DNA of 64,000 bases from Labilithrix sp. (lineage in GTDB: Bacteria; Myxococcota; Polyangia; Polyangiales; Polyangiaceae): NCBI GenBank assembly GCA_028287035.1, contig JAQBQL010000259.1, forward strand, positions 52,203 to 116,202. The letters are read 5' to 3'. Below are positions 48,557-57,147 of this stretch, one piece after another (the stretch's first letter is position 1; each line of letters opens with the position of its first letter). The translations under genes were made by a program, and so were the position numbers. Below the pieces are notes generated by a model, which was not told the origin of the DNA, ran no database searches, and saw only the letters and a list, made by a program, of their open reading frames with translations.

Positions 48557-49464
48557 CGCTTCACCCGCTGACGGACCGCCTTGGCGGGGACCGCGACCTT
48601 CGTGTGCTTCTTGTAGGTGGTGGCGACGAGCTCCTGCACGACGCCTCGCTTGCTGGGATCCGAGTTGATGGCGCGCGCCGCGCTGACGGTGCTCACGTGG
48701 AAGCCCTCGCTGCGGTAGAGGCGATCCATCTCGATGGTCTTCGCGTTCGAGAGCATCGCGTTGCCCTTCCGGTCGCGGAGCGCCGCGACCTCCTTCGCGA
48801 GCTCCTCCTGCTCGACCGCGCCGAACTTGCCGGAGTAGGCGGTGAAGTTCGCGGTCGGTGACACCGGCGCGTAGGGCGGGTCGAGGTAGGCGAAGTCACC
48901 CTTTCCGAGCTGGCCCAGCACCGTCTTGTAGTCGCACTCCATCAGCGTCGCGCACTGCAGCGCCTCGTGAGCGGCCCGCAGCGCTCGCTCGTCGAGGATG
49001 GCCGGCTTGTCGTACCGGCCGTACGGCACGTTGAACTTGCCCCGGTTGTTGACGCGCCAGAGGCCGTTGAAGCAGGTCTTGTTGAGGAACACGAGCCGCG
49101 CCCCCCGCTCCGCGTCCGAGAGCGTCGACGTGTCGAGCTCGCGCACCGTGTAGAAGTGCTCGCGGCGGCCGTCCGGCTCGAAGCGATAGTGCTCCTTCTG
49201 GTACTTCGCGAGCCGCGCGACGACGTCGTCGACGCTGACCTTCAGGGCGCGGTAGAGCGCGATGAGCTCGCCGTTCAGATCGGCGAGGATGGCGCGGTCG
49301 AAGAGCTTCGGCTCGTAGGTGGTGAGGCGGAAGAACATCGCTCCTCCGCCCACGAACGGCTCGGCGTAGGTCGAGAAGCGGCCCGGCGGCAGCTTGGCGA
49401 GGAGCCGATCGAGCAGGCGCGACTTGCCCCCTGCCCACTTGATGACCGGCACCGGATCGACCAC
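48553..49464 (-). CDS. DNA adenine methylase (D12 class)
   Basis: The 303-residue enzyme transfers a methyl group from S-adenosylmethionine to the N6 of adenine. It has the D12-class motifs: IKWAGGKSRLL at the N-terminus, YAEPFVGGGAMFFRL (motif I), the catalytic DPPY in FAYLDPPYAPVSPTANFTAYSGKF, and NNRGKFNVPYGRYDKP. No restriction endonuclease is encoded nearby, so it looks like an orphan, Dam-like enzyme. The recognition sequence cannot be read from the protein. The GTG at 49464 is used because the conserved N-terminus begins a few residues later; another GTG at 49452 is possible. It is coupled to the cyclo-ligase gene. Confidence 0.92.
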   Translation of the reverse strand: MVDPVPVIKWAGGKSRLLDRLLAKLPPGRFSTYAEPFVGGGAMFFRLTTYEPKLFDRAILADLNGELIALYRALKVSVDDVVARLAKYQKEHYRFEPDGRREHFYTVRELDTSTLSDAERGARLVFLNKTCFNGLWRVNNRGKFNVPYGRYDKPAILDERALRAAHEALQCATLMECDYKTVLGQLGKGDFAYLDPPYAPVSPTANFTAYSGKFGAVEQEELAKEVAALRDRKGNAMLSNAKTIEMDRLYRSEGFHVSTVSAARAINSDPSKRGVVQELVATTYKKHTKVAVPAKAVRQRVKR

Positions 49465-49475
49465 GTGGCCGACCG

Positions 49476-51572
49476 TTATCGCGCCCCGCCGTCGCGCGCA
49501 ACCGCGCCGGCATCCTCGGGCTCCAGGAACGGCGCGAGGCGCGCGTCGGCGAGCGCGAAAGTGGCGTCGACGTCGGGGGTCGTACAGACGTGCTCGCCGG
49601 CCGCTTCCGCCGCGCGGCATGCGATCCGGCGGGGCGGCCCGCCGTCGCCGAGGATCACGTCGACGAGTAGATCGGGCGGCCGCGTCTCCTTGCGACCGAG
49701 CGCGACCACGCGATCGGCGTACAGGCCGGCGACCGCGGCGCGGAGGGCGCTCTCCTCGCGCGCGAGCGGCTTGCCGTGGAGCGTGACGCGCACGTGCTCG
49801 ACGCGGGCGGCCTCGACACGGAGCGCACCGCGGCTGACGAACAGCCGGCCTGCCAGCTCGCGGAGCGCTGCGGGGGCCTCGAAGACGCCGGGCTGCGCGT
49901 CGACCTGTGCGTAGGAAGGGGCGGGCGCTGCGCCGGGCAGCTCGGAGCCGAACCACACCGTCAGCGGCGCCTTTCCGTCGGCGAACGCCAGCACGACGCG
50001 GCAGCCGTCCGGCGTGAAGCCGAAGGTCCCGTCGTCGGCGTCCGCGACCCAGGGCGCGAGCCGTCCCCGGAGGATCGCATCGACGAGCTGGCCGACCGCC
50101 CCATCGGCGGGCAGGCGCGCGGGCGACACGTAGCGGAAGCCTTCGCCGTCGTCGGCGAGCTCCTGCGCGACCCCGCAGCGCAGGATCACGCGCGTCGCCC
50201 GGCGTGCCTCGTCCGGGACGATGGCGTGGGGCCGGAGCGTGGTGAGGCGCGGCAACAGGAGCCGCACGAGCGCGGGGCTCGCCTCGAGACGTGCGCCGTC
50301 GACCAGGCGATGCAGCATCGCCCCGCCCCGAGCGTCGACGGCGCCGACCTCCACCGTCTCCTCGTGGTCACCGCCGTCCAGCCGCGCGCGCGCCATCGCA
50401 CGGAAGGGCGCGTTGCCATCGGGCCGTACGACGGCGGCGCCCCCCGTGCTCGCGATCCTCGAGAGCAGCTCGCTGGCGGCATCGGCCTCGGCCGCGGACA
50501 CGTCGCGATCGGCGGGGAAGCGTTCGTGGAAGCCGTTTCCCTTCCGCGCGATCTCGAGGCGAGCCGGGGCGGCGGGGTCGACGCTCTTGCCCACGTCGCC
50601 GAGGCGCTCGAGCCGGAGCTCCTCGACCTCGTCGGCGTGGAAGGTGAACGGGCGGTGCTCGACGATCGCCTCGGGCCCGAGATCGAGCCGCGGAAGGATG
50701 TCCCTGGCGGCGCACGCCGCGACCCGCGTCGGCTCCTTGCGGAGGACCACCACGTCGTCGGGATGGTCCGGGCAGGCGCCGCCCACCACCAGCACCGCCC
50801 TCGGCGCCTTCGGATCCTTCGGCACCATCGTCACCGTCATCCGCGGCGTGCGCGTGAGGAGCTCGGCGTCGGCATCCTTCGGGAACGCCTCGGCGCGGAG
50901 ATCGGCGAGCGCCGCCCAGACGCCGTCGAGCGCGCTGCGCGAGGCGAGGACGCCGCCGACCAGGAATGACCGCTCGTCACGGCGGGTCACCGCGAAGCCG
51001 CCGCCGTGCTCGACCTGCACCTCGAAGCCCTGCAGCTCGGTCACGAGGTACGGCACCACCGTGCGGTCCCGGTACGTGTCGGCCGGCGCGAGGAGCGCCG
51101 CCTCCACGTCCTTGCCGACCACCACCGGCGCCCCGTCATCGACGCGCAGGTAGCTCGATCCCTCGGGCTTCGGAGACGCGCCGCCGAGGACGAAGCGCGT
51201 GGTGAGGCCGCCCATCGTGAGCTGCCCGGTCGCGCGCGGCGCCTCGAGGCCGAGGCCGCTCGCGGTGCTCACCCGCCGCTGGACCGTCGCGAGCTCCAGC
51301 GCGCCGAGGAGCCGGTCGACCGCCTGCGGGTCGGCGCGCTCGCGGCGCGGCGACGTGAGCTGCCAGTCGGCCCCGCGTCGCTCGAGAGCGAGCGTCTCGC
51401 CCTCGTGCACGAGGGTGATCGCGGAGAGCTCCTCCTTGCGCCACACCACGAAGACGTTGTCCTTGCGCTGCTTCTGCTCCGACGAGGAGACGCGGTCGCG
51501 ATCGAGCCAGAGCCACACCCCCAGCGCCACCGCGAGCACGACGAGGGCGACGGTGGAGGCGTGTCGCCTCAC
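49476..51572 (-). CDS. DUF4340-type accessory protein of the Gld-like ABC system
   Basis: The 698-residue protein has one N-terminal membrane helix (STVALVVLAVALGVWLWL) and a large extracytoplasmic beta-rich region made of repeated DUF4340-like units. These carry phrases such as TLVHEGETLALERRGADWQLTSPRRERADPQAVDRLLGAL (about 55-95). It starts at GTG inside the stop of the GldG-like gene (GTGA), as the fourth gene of the operon. DUF4340 proteins regularly accompany GldG-type ABC components; their function is unknown. It lies 11 bp upstream of the DNA methylase start on the same strand. Confidence 0.8.
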   Translation of the reverse strand: MRRHASTVALVVLAVALGVWLWLDRDRVSSSEQKQRKDNVFVVWRKEELSAITLVHEGETLALERRGADWQLTSPRRERADPQAVDRLLGALELATVQRRVSTASGLGLEAPRATGQLTMGGLTTRFVLGGASPKPEGSSYLRVDDGAPVVVGKDVEAALLAPADTYRDRTVVPYLVTELQGFEVQVEHGGGFAVTRRDERSFLVGGVLASRSALDGVWAALADLRAEAFPKDADAELLTRTPRMTVTMVPKDPKAPRAVLVVGGACPDHPDDVVVLRKEPTRVAACAARDILPRLDLGPEAIVEHRPFTFHADEVEELRLERLGDVGKSVDPAAPARLEIARKGNGFHERFPADRDVSAAEADAASELLSRIASTGGAAVVRPDGNAPFRAMARARLDGGDHEETVEVGAVDARGGAMLHRLVDGARLEASPALVRLLLPRLTTLRPHAIVPDEARRATRVILRCGVAQELADDGEGFRYVSPARLPADGAVGQLVDAILRGRLAPWVADADDGTFGFTPDGCRVVLAFADGKAPLTVWFGSELPGAAPAPSYAQVDAQPGVFEAPAALRELAGRLFVSRGALRVEAARVEHVRVTLHGKPLAREESALRAAVAGLYADRVVALGRKETRPPDLLVDVILGDGGPPRRIACRAAEAAGEHVCTTPDVDATFALADARLAPFLEPEDAGAVARDGGAR

Positions 51573-53167
51573 GGCTCGTCCTCGGGGCGCCGCCGCTTCC
51601 GTCGCGTGGTGGGCTTCGCGGCGGTCCGCGGCTTGCCCTCGCCGGCCCGCCGGAACACCGCGATGGCGATGCCGAGGAGCGCGACGGTCGCCGGCATGAA
51701 GAGCACCACGTAGCGCCGGATCGAATCGCGGGAGCCCTGGTCGATGCGGATGCCCGCGCCCACCGCCGTCTTCTCCGGGACGTCGAGGACCTGCGGCTGC
51801 GCGGCGAGCCACGCGACCGCGCTCTCCGCGAAGAGCGCCGCGCCGCGCTCGGGAAGCGGATCGCGGAAGCTCGCCGACGCGAGCGGCGACTCGGTGCCGA
51901 TCACCACGACGCGCGGCCCGTGCGCGGCGCTGGCCGAGCCCTTCGGGCGCTCCGCCGCGAGGGCGAGGAGGAGCGGCCCCGGCAGATCCCCGGGACGCTG
52001 CTGCGGCGCCTCCTTCCAGCGAGCCGCGCCCTCGATGCTCCGGAGCCCGTAGGCCTTGTCGGACGTCGCGAGCAAGGGCGACGCGCTCGCCGCGCCCGGC
52101 TCCTCGATGCGGCGGACGGAGCGCGTCCGCTGCAGGACGATGCGCGGCACGTTGGTGCTTCGCGGGCCGCGCAGGAGCGCCGTCGTGATCGGGTGCGCGA
52201 CGGGCGTCGCGACGAACCGGATGCCCTGCTCCTCGGGGAACACGAGCTCCGGGTCCTGCTCGGCGACGACGTCCTCCTCGAGCGCGATCCCGAACGGTCC
52301 GAGGACGCGCGCGAGGCCGGCGGGCACGAGCGGCGCTGCCGGATCGTCGCCGAAGATCGGGCCGGCGGCGACGAGCAGGTTTCCCTCCTCGAGCGCCCAC
52401 GTCCGCAGCCGCTCCGCCTCGTCCTTCGTGAACGCGCCACGCACGCCGGCCACGATGGCGACGCCGCAGCCGGCGAGCGGCTTCGGATGATCGAGCGCCG
52501 CGAGGTCGACGGTGGCGACGTCGTAGTTGTCCTTCTCGAGCACGTCCTTCAGGGCGCCGGCGCCATGATCGCTCGGGTCGAGCGGGCTCGCCTCGCCGTG
52601 ACCGGTGGTGAAGCAGACCTTCGTCTTCGCGGCCGCCGACACGTTGCGGAGCGCGCCCGTGAGCGCCCGCTCCTCGCGCGGCTTGACCCGCGTGTCGTCG
52701 GTCGAGGACGGCTCGATCATCTCACCACTCGTGACGAACCAGTGCCGTTCGCCGCGCGCCACGACCACCACCGCGTCGGCCGCGACGTGCCCGTCATCGG
52801 TGCGGCCGGTCTCGATCTTGAACCGCTTCTTGACGTCCTCGAGGGCGAGCAGATCGCGCTCCGGGTCGACGTAGTGGATCTCGAGCTTCGTGGTCTCCGC
52901 CTGGTAGGCGACGAGCAGCTGCTTCACGCCCTGCTCGAGCGGATCGGCCGACCCGAGGAGGACCCAGATCTCGGTGGTCTGCGGGAGATCGTGGAGCGTC
53001 TGGATGGTCGCGGTGCTGAGCGTGTACCGCTTGTTGGCGGTCGCGTCCCAGCGCGTGAAGCGGCGTGCCGCGAGCACGTTGAGGAGCACCACGACGGCCA
53101 TCGCCGCGACGATCCCGACGAGCTGCCCGAGCTGCGCGCCGTCGAGCGGGAGCCTTCGCTTCTTCAT
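51569..53167 (-). CDS. GldG-like ABC auxiliary protein
   Basis: The 532-residue protein has an N-terminal membrane helix (about 12-35) followed by the GldG/IFT52-like periplasmic domain. Typical phrases are RFTRWDATANKRYTLS, GHGEASPLDPSDHGAG and FTKDEAERLRTWALEEGNLLVAAGP. A C-terminal membrane helix (YVVLFMPATVALLGIAIAV) and an Arg/Lys-rich tail close the protein. In Bacteroidetes GldG is needed with GldA and GldF for gliding, although the homologues in other phyla are not proven motility proteins. It overlaps both neighbours (TGATG with the permease, GTGA with the DUF4340 gene). Confidence 0.85.
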   Translation of the reverse strand: MKKRRLPLDGAQLGQLVGIVAAMAVVVLLNVLAARRFTRWDATANKRYTLSTATIQTLHDLPQTTEIWVLLGSADPLEQGVKQLLVAYQAETTKLEIHYVDPERDLLALEDVKKRFKIETGRTDDGHVAADAVVVVARGERHWFVTSGEMIEPSSTDDTRVKPREERALTGALRNVSAAAKTKVCFTTGHGEASPLDPSDHGAGALKDVLEKDNYDVATVDLAALDHPKPLAGCGVAIVAGVRGAFTKDEAERLRTWALEEGNLLVAAGPIFGDDPAAPLVPAGLARVLGPFGIALEEDVVAEQDPELVFPEEQGIRFVATPVAHPITTALLRGPRSTNVPRIVLQRTRSVRRIEEPGAASASPLLATSDKAYGLRSIEGAARWKEAPQQRPGDLPGPLLLALAAERPKGSASAAHGPRVVVIGTESPLASASFRDPLPERGAALFAESAVAWLAAQPQVLDVPEKTAVGAGIRIDQGSRDSIRRYVVLFMPATVALLGIAIAVFRRAGEGKPRTAAKPTTRRKRRRPEDEP

Positions 53168-53916
53168 CAGCCCCACCGCCAGGCGTCGACCGCGCGGACC
53201 GTCACGAAGAGCGGGAGCGCGGTGAGCGACCCGTAGAACACGAGCCGCCGCGAATCGATGATCCCGGAGGCGAAGTCGTTCATGTGAGCCCACACCGAGA
53301 CGTGCGAGCACACGTCGTGAGCGAGCGTGCCCTCGCGCGTCACGAACTCACCGACGCCGAGGATGAAGAGGCCGAGCACGACGAGCGCGGTCAGGACGAG
53401 CGCGAGGAACTGGCTGGTCGTGATGGCGCTCATGAGCAGCCCGAGCGCCAGGTACCCCGCGCCCACCAGGAACACGCCGAGGTACGCCGACCCGACCACG
53501 CCCCAGTCGATGTCGCCGGTGCGCTGGAGGATCACGAGATAGAAGACGGTCGGCAGCCACATCGCCACGTACGTGGTGAGCACCGACGCGTACTTGGCGA
53601 GGACGACCGCCCAGCTCGAGACGGGCGCCGTCATGAGCGTCTCGATCGTGCCGGAGCGGCGCTCCTCGGCGAAGAGGCGCATCGTCATCGGCGGCACGAG
53701 CAAGAAGAGGACGAGATAGAGCAGGATGGTGTTGCCGAAGAACGCCTGCACCGGCGTCTGGTCGCTCGCGGCCGCGCCCGCCGAGGCGAAGTGGTCGACG
53801 AGCAGGAAGAAGTGCATTCCCTGCACGAACAGGAAGACCGTGATGAGCACCCACGCGAGCGGCGTCACGAAGAACGCGAAGAGCTCGCGCTTGTAGATGG
53901 GCCAGAAGCTCCTCAT
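53167..53916 (-). CDS. ABC-2 type permease (GldF-like)
   Basis: The 249-residue polytopic protein begins MRSFWPIYKRELFAFFVTPLAWV, the usual start of ABC-2 permeases of this type. It has six hydrophobic segments with LFAEERRSGTIETLMTAPVSSWAVVLAKY between helices 2 and 3 (the family's conserved cytoplasmic segment). It forms the membrane part of a transporter with the ATPase encoded just upstream, whose stop it overlaps (ATGA). The substrate is unknown. Confidence 0.92.
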   Translation of the reverse strand: MRSFWPIYKRELFAFFVTPLAWVLITVFLFVQGMHFFLLVDHFASAGAAASDQTPVQAFFGNTILLYLVLFLLVPPMTMRLFAEERRSGTIETLMTAPVSSWAVVLAKYASVLTTYVAMWLPTVFYLVILQRTGDIDWGVVGSAYLGVFLVGAGYLALGLLMSAITTSQFLALVLTALVVLGLFILGVGEFVTREGTLAHDVCSHVSVWAHMNDFASGIIDSRRLVFYGSLTALPLFVTVRAVDAWRWG

Positions 53917-54872
53917 GCGCTCTCCTCGGCCGGCTGCGTGAGCTCGGCGAAGAGCTCCTCGAGCGAGCTCCGCGTGGGCCGCACCTCGCGGACGAAGATC
54001 CCCGCTCCGACGAGCGCGCTCACGAGCGACTCGGCGGCGCCTGCGGCGTCCACGTCCTTCGCCCACCGGCACGCGAGGAGGTGGCCGTCGCCGGCGTCGC
54101 TCGCCGTGGCATCGGCGACCGCGGCGCTCGCGCGAACGAGCCCGAGCGCACGCTCGCGGTCACCGCGCACGACGAGGTCGAGCCCCGCGGCGCGGCGCTT
54201 CCGTGACAGCTCCGCCATCGTCCCTTCGGCGACGAGCTTGCCGCGCGCGATGACCACGACGCGGCTGCAGCTCGCCTCGACCTCGCTCAGGATGTGCGTC
54301 GACAGGAGGACGGTGTGCTCACGGCCGAGCTCGCGGATGACGTCGCGCACCTCGCGGATCTGGTTCGGGTCGAGGCCGGCGGTGGGCTCGTCGAGCACGA
54401 GCAGCGGCGGCCGTGCGACGAGCGCATCGGCCAGGCCGACGCGCTGCCGGTACCCCTTCGACAGGCTGCCGATGAGCACGTTGGCGACGTCGCCCACGCT
54501 CGCTTTTTCCATCGCGTCGTCGACGAAAGCCCGGCGGTCGCGGCGCGGCACGCGCTTCAGCTCGGCGCGGAAGGTCAGGTACTCGGCGACGCGCATCTCC
54601 GGGTAGAGCGGCACCGCCTCGGGCATGTACCCGATCTTCTGGCGAGCCTCGAAGCCGTGCTCCCGGAGGTCGTGCCCGGCGACGGTGACGGTCCCGCTCG
54701 TGAGGCCGAGGAAGCCGGCCAGGATGCGGAGGGTCGTGCTCTTCCCGGCGCCGTTCGGGCCGAGGAAGCCGACCACCTCGCCCTTGTCGACCGAGAACGA
54801 CAGGTCGTCCACCGCGAGGCGCGATCCGGCTCCCGAGCCGTAGCGCTTCACGAGGTTCCGCACGGTGATCAT
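53913..54872 (-). CDS. ABC transporter ATPase (GldA-like)
   Basis: The 319-residue ATPase has Walker A GPNGAGKST (about 39-47), the signature LSKGYRQRVGLADALV, Walker B LLVLDEPTAGLDPNQ and the switch His in LLSTHIL. The C-terminal extension (about 225-319) is typical of multidrug/gliding-type ABC ATPases (CcmA branch). It is first in the four-gene operon and so sets expression of the whole complex. A TGCTAATCC box lies 12 bp upstream of the ATG. Confidence 0.93.
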   Translation of the reverse strand: MITVRNLVKRYGSGAGSRLAVDDLSFSVDKGEVVGFLGPNGAGKSTTLRILAGFLGLTSGTVTVAGHDLREHGFEARQKIGYMPEAVPLYPEMRVAEYLTFRAELKRVPRRDRRAFVDDAMEKASVGDVANVLIGSLSKGYRQRVGLADALVARPPLLVLDEPTAGLDPNQIREVRDVIRELGREHTVLLSTHILSEVEASCSRVVVIARGKLVAEGTMAELSRKRRAAGLDLVVRGDRERALGLVRASAAVADATASDAGDGHLLACRWAKDVDAAGAAESLVSALVGAGIFVREVRPTRSSLEELFAELTQPAEESA

Positions 54873-54884
54873 GGCCGAGGGGCC

Positions 54885-54893
54885 GGATTAGCA
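54885..54893 (-). promoter_or_regulatory. TGCTAATCC box of the Gld-like operon
   Basis: An extended -10-like element 12 bp upstream of the ATPase ATG, identical to the one before pheT (8503-8511). Confidence 0.45.
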
Positions 54894-54950
54894 CGGGGCC
54901 CGCTCGTGCATAAGTTTCCCTCCGGCGCGCCGCCGAGGCACATTCGCGAC

Positions 54951-55913
54951 GTGGCGATCGGCCGGACGTGGTGGGTAGCGGGGCTTCTCGGGGCGGCGGC
55001 TTGTCGGTCGGGCGAGACCGCGGGGCCGTCCGGTCCGGCGAGCGCCAGCGCCGGTGAGCCTGCGCGTGCGGCTGCGCCCCCTCCCGACGACGGCGGCGAC
55101 GCGCGCCCAGCGCCCGAGCGCGAGGCGAGCGTCGAGCCGCCCGCGGACGCCGGCCCGCCCGAAGGCATGCTGAAGGTCGCGGGCGGCACCTTCACGATGG
55201 GCAGCGACGCGGGGGGCGAGGGCGACGAGCATCCGGCGCATGCCGTGACCCTCGCCAGCTTCTGGCTGGACCGCACCGAGGTGACGCAGAGCGCCTGGGA
55301 CGCGTGCGTCGAGGCGAAGGCGTGTCCGGCGCCCGATCCTGCGATCCTCGGGTCGTTCGGCGGGCTCTTCAAGGGTCCGAACAAGCCCGTCATCGGCGTG
55401 TCGTGGTTCGCCGCGAAGCAGTACTGCGCGTGGAAGGGCAAGCGGCTCCCGCGCGAGGCCGAGTACGAGCGCGCGGTGCGCGGCGAGGACGGGCGGCGCT
55501 TCCCGTGGGGCAGCGAGGAGCCCACGCACGAGCGCACCGTGTTCTCGGCGAACGCGACCGAGGACGTCGCCACCCATCCGAGCGGGCGCGGTCCGTACGG
55601 CCACGAGGACCTCGCCGGCAACGTCTGGGAGTGGATCGAGGACGACTACGACCCCCTCGCGTACACGCGGCCCGCCGCCGGCGAGGGCAAGCCGGCGACG
55701 TGCGAGGAGATCGTGGCCGCCCAGAACAAGCTGCGCGCCGAGAACAAGCAGGGATTCACCGGCACGAACCCGATCCCCACCGAATGCGAGAAGTCGATCC
55801 GGGGCGGCGCGTACAACTACCCGGCAGGCGGCCTGCGCAGCACGAACCGCATCCACCATCCGCCGAGCTTCAAGCTGCGGATGACGGGCGTGCGCTGCGC
55901 GAGGGACGCCTGA
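54951..55913 (+). CDS. Lipoprotein with formylglycine-generating-enzyme-like domain, catalytic Cys absent
   Basis: The 320-residue protein starts at GTG with a lipoprotein signal peptide (WWVAGLLGAAAC, Cys18) and a Pro/Ala/Asp-rich linker. A SUMF1/FGE-type domain (about 75-320) follows, with GGTFTMGSDAGGEGDEHPAH, FWLDRTEVTQSAWDAC, YCAWKGKRLPREAEYERA, LAGNVWEWIEDDY and a C-terminal RMTGVRCAR. In true formylglycine-generating enzymes a Cys pair lies between the GG(S/A) turn and the final R-C-A. Here that segment reads RGGAYNYPAGGLRSTNR with no Cys, so sulfatase activation is unlikely. A binding or structural role at the cell surface is the better guess. Confidence 0.85.
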   Translation: MAIGRTWWVAGLLGAAACRSGETAGPSGPASASAGEPARAAAPPPDDGGDARPAPEREASVEPPADAGPPEGMLKVAGGTFTMGSDAGGEGDEHPAHAVTLASFWLDRTEVTQSAWDACVEAKACPAPDPAILGSFGGLFKGPNKPVIGVSWFAAKQYCAWKGKRLPREAEYERAVRGEDGRRFPWGSEEPTHERTVFSANATEDVATHPSGRGPYGHEDLAGNVWEWIEDDYDPLAYTRPAAGEGKPATCEEIVAAQNKLRAENKQGFTGTNPIPTECEKSIRGGAYNYPAGGLRSTNRIHHPPSFKLRMTGVRCARDA

Positions 55914-55916
55914 GCG

Positions 55917-56618
55917 TCAGGCCGGCGCGATCATCAGGCTCGCCATGTCGCTCTCGAGCCCGTTCGTGATGAGGTCGATGGTGGCGCGGCGCAGGCGGAC
56001 CTTGCTGGCGGCGTAGGCGGGGCGTGAGAGGGCGCCGAGCCGCGCCGCCTCCGCCTTCGCCTTGCCGAGCACGTCGGCCTCGGGGACGACGACGTCGAGG
56101 TAGCCCGCGAGCGCGGCCTCGGCGGGCGAGTAGATCCGCGCGCCGAGCGTCGCCTGGACGAGCTCACGCTTCACGATGCGGTCGCGCGCGAGCTCCATCG
56201 CGAGCACCGGCACCGGCATGCCGATCTGCACCTCGTTGAGACCGAGGCGGAAGTCGCCCTCGGCGCCGAAGCGCACGTCACCGGTGAGCAGCACGAGCGC
56301 GCCGCCCGCGAGCGCGTGGCCCGTGCACGCGATGACGAGCGGCATGCCGAGGCCGTAGAGCTTCATCAGCACGCCGGCGCCCTGGGTCAGCAGCGTGCGT
56401 GCGTTCTCGGGGCTGCTCATCATCATGCGCAGGTCGAAGCCGGCGCAGAAGCGACCTGGCCGGCCGGTGAGCACCACCGCGGTCGCCTCGGCCTCGGCGC
56501 GGTCGAGCGCCTCCGACAGCGCGTCGAGCATCGCTCCCGAGAGGGCGTTCGCCTTGCCGTCGTCCATCTGGAGAACGGCGACCTTGTCTTCGAGCGTGTA
56601 GGTGAGCGGGCTTTGCAC
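55917..56618 (-). CDS. Enoyl-CoA hydratase/isomerase family protein
   Basis: The 233-residue crotonase-fold protein has the CoA-binding start VAVLQMDDGKANALSGAMLDALSEALDRAE and the oxyanion-hole segments CAGFDLRMM and ACTGHALAGGALVLLTGD. The second catalytic Glu region reads RLGLNEVQIGMPVPV. It should act on acyl-CoA esters, probably as a hydratase in fatty-acid degradation, but the subfamily reaction cannot be set. It starts at GTG with a TAGAGT box 6 bp upstream, which suggests a leaderless message and supports this start. It is convergent with the FGE-like gene. Confidence 0.9.
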   Translation of the reverse strand: MQSPLTYTLEDKVAVLQMDDGKANALSGAMLDALSEALDRAEAEATAVVLTGRPGRFCAGFDLRMMMSSPENARTLLTQGAGVLMKLYGLGMPLVIACTGHALAGGALVLLTGDVRFGAEGDFRLGLNEVQIGMPVPVLAMELARDRIVKRELVQATLGARIYSPAEAALAGYLDVVVPEADVLGKAKAEAARLGALSRPAYAASKVRLRRATIDLITNGLESDMASLMIAPA

Positions 56619-56624
56619 GCCCGG

Positions 56625-56630
56625 ACTCTA
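56625..56630 (-). promoter_or_regulatory. -10-like box of the enoyl-CoA hydratase gene
   Basis: TAGAGT, preceded by GG, 6 bp upstream of the GTG start. It supports leaderless initiation at GTG. Confidence 0.5.
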
Positions 56631-56650
56631 CCAACTCTTTCGCGTGCGAA

Positions 56651-57118
56651 CTATCCCCGGACGCGCCAGTTGCCGACGAAGGTCTTCGCGACCTCGTCGC
56701 ACGTCGGGTCGGTCACGATGAGCTCGGGGCGGCCGTTGCGGTTGGCGACGATGGTGTTCTGCCGGAAGACCCGCCCGAACGCGATCGCCTCGTCACGATC
56801 CATGTCGTGCACCAGCCACGACGGCTCGCGCCACGTGCCCTCGGGGTCCTCCTCGTAGCCGACCGCCGCCTCCACCCGGTAGCAGCCGAGGATCAGCATG
56901 TCGCGGAGCACCGCGTGCCGCGACTCGTTCACCTTGCGGGGCAGCAGCATCGACCGCGGGTTGAAGGCGGTGAGCACGGTGAAGGGACGGAGGAGCAGCT
57001 CGGGCAACGTCGACGGGTCCTGCACGATGTCACCGTCGAGCGAGACGCGCAGCGGCCCGTTGTTGGTGGGCAGGTCGTAGACGGTGGAGAGGTACTGCCG
57101 GAGCAGGTTGTGATCCAT
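56651..57118 (-). CDS. DUF3293 domain-containing protein
   Basis: The 155-residue cytoplasmic protein matches DUF3293: FTVLTAFNPRSMLLPRKVNESRHAVL is the family's core motif, followed by PSWLVHDMDRDEAIAFGRVFRQNTIV. No reaction is known for the family. The ATG at 57118 is preferred; GTG at 57130 would add four residues. It is the last gene on the strand after the response regulator (29-bp gap) and may be read with it. A CGCTAAGGG element upstream (57131-57139) could give it a separate start. Confidence 0.78.
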   Translation of the reverse strand: MDHNLLRQYLSTVYDLPTNNGPLRVSLDGDIVQDPSTLPELLLRPFTVLTAFNPRSMLLPRKVNESRHAVLRDMLILGCYRVEAAVGYEEDPEGTWREPSWLVHDMDRDEAIAFGRVFRQNTIVANRNGRPELIVTDPTCDEVAKTFVGNWRVRG

Positions 57119-57147
57119 GGCGGGACCCACCCCTTAGCGCATCTCGG

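Noticed and set aside
48553..49956. N-terminally extended DNA methylase (start 49956)
   Set aside because: The extension runs antisense-free but out of frame through the DUF4340 gene and lacks any methylase motif. The conserved N-terminus begins just after 49464.
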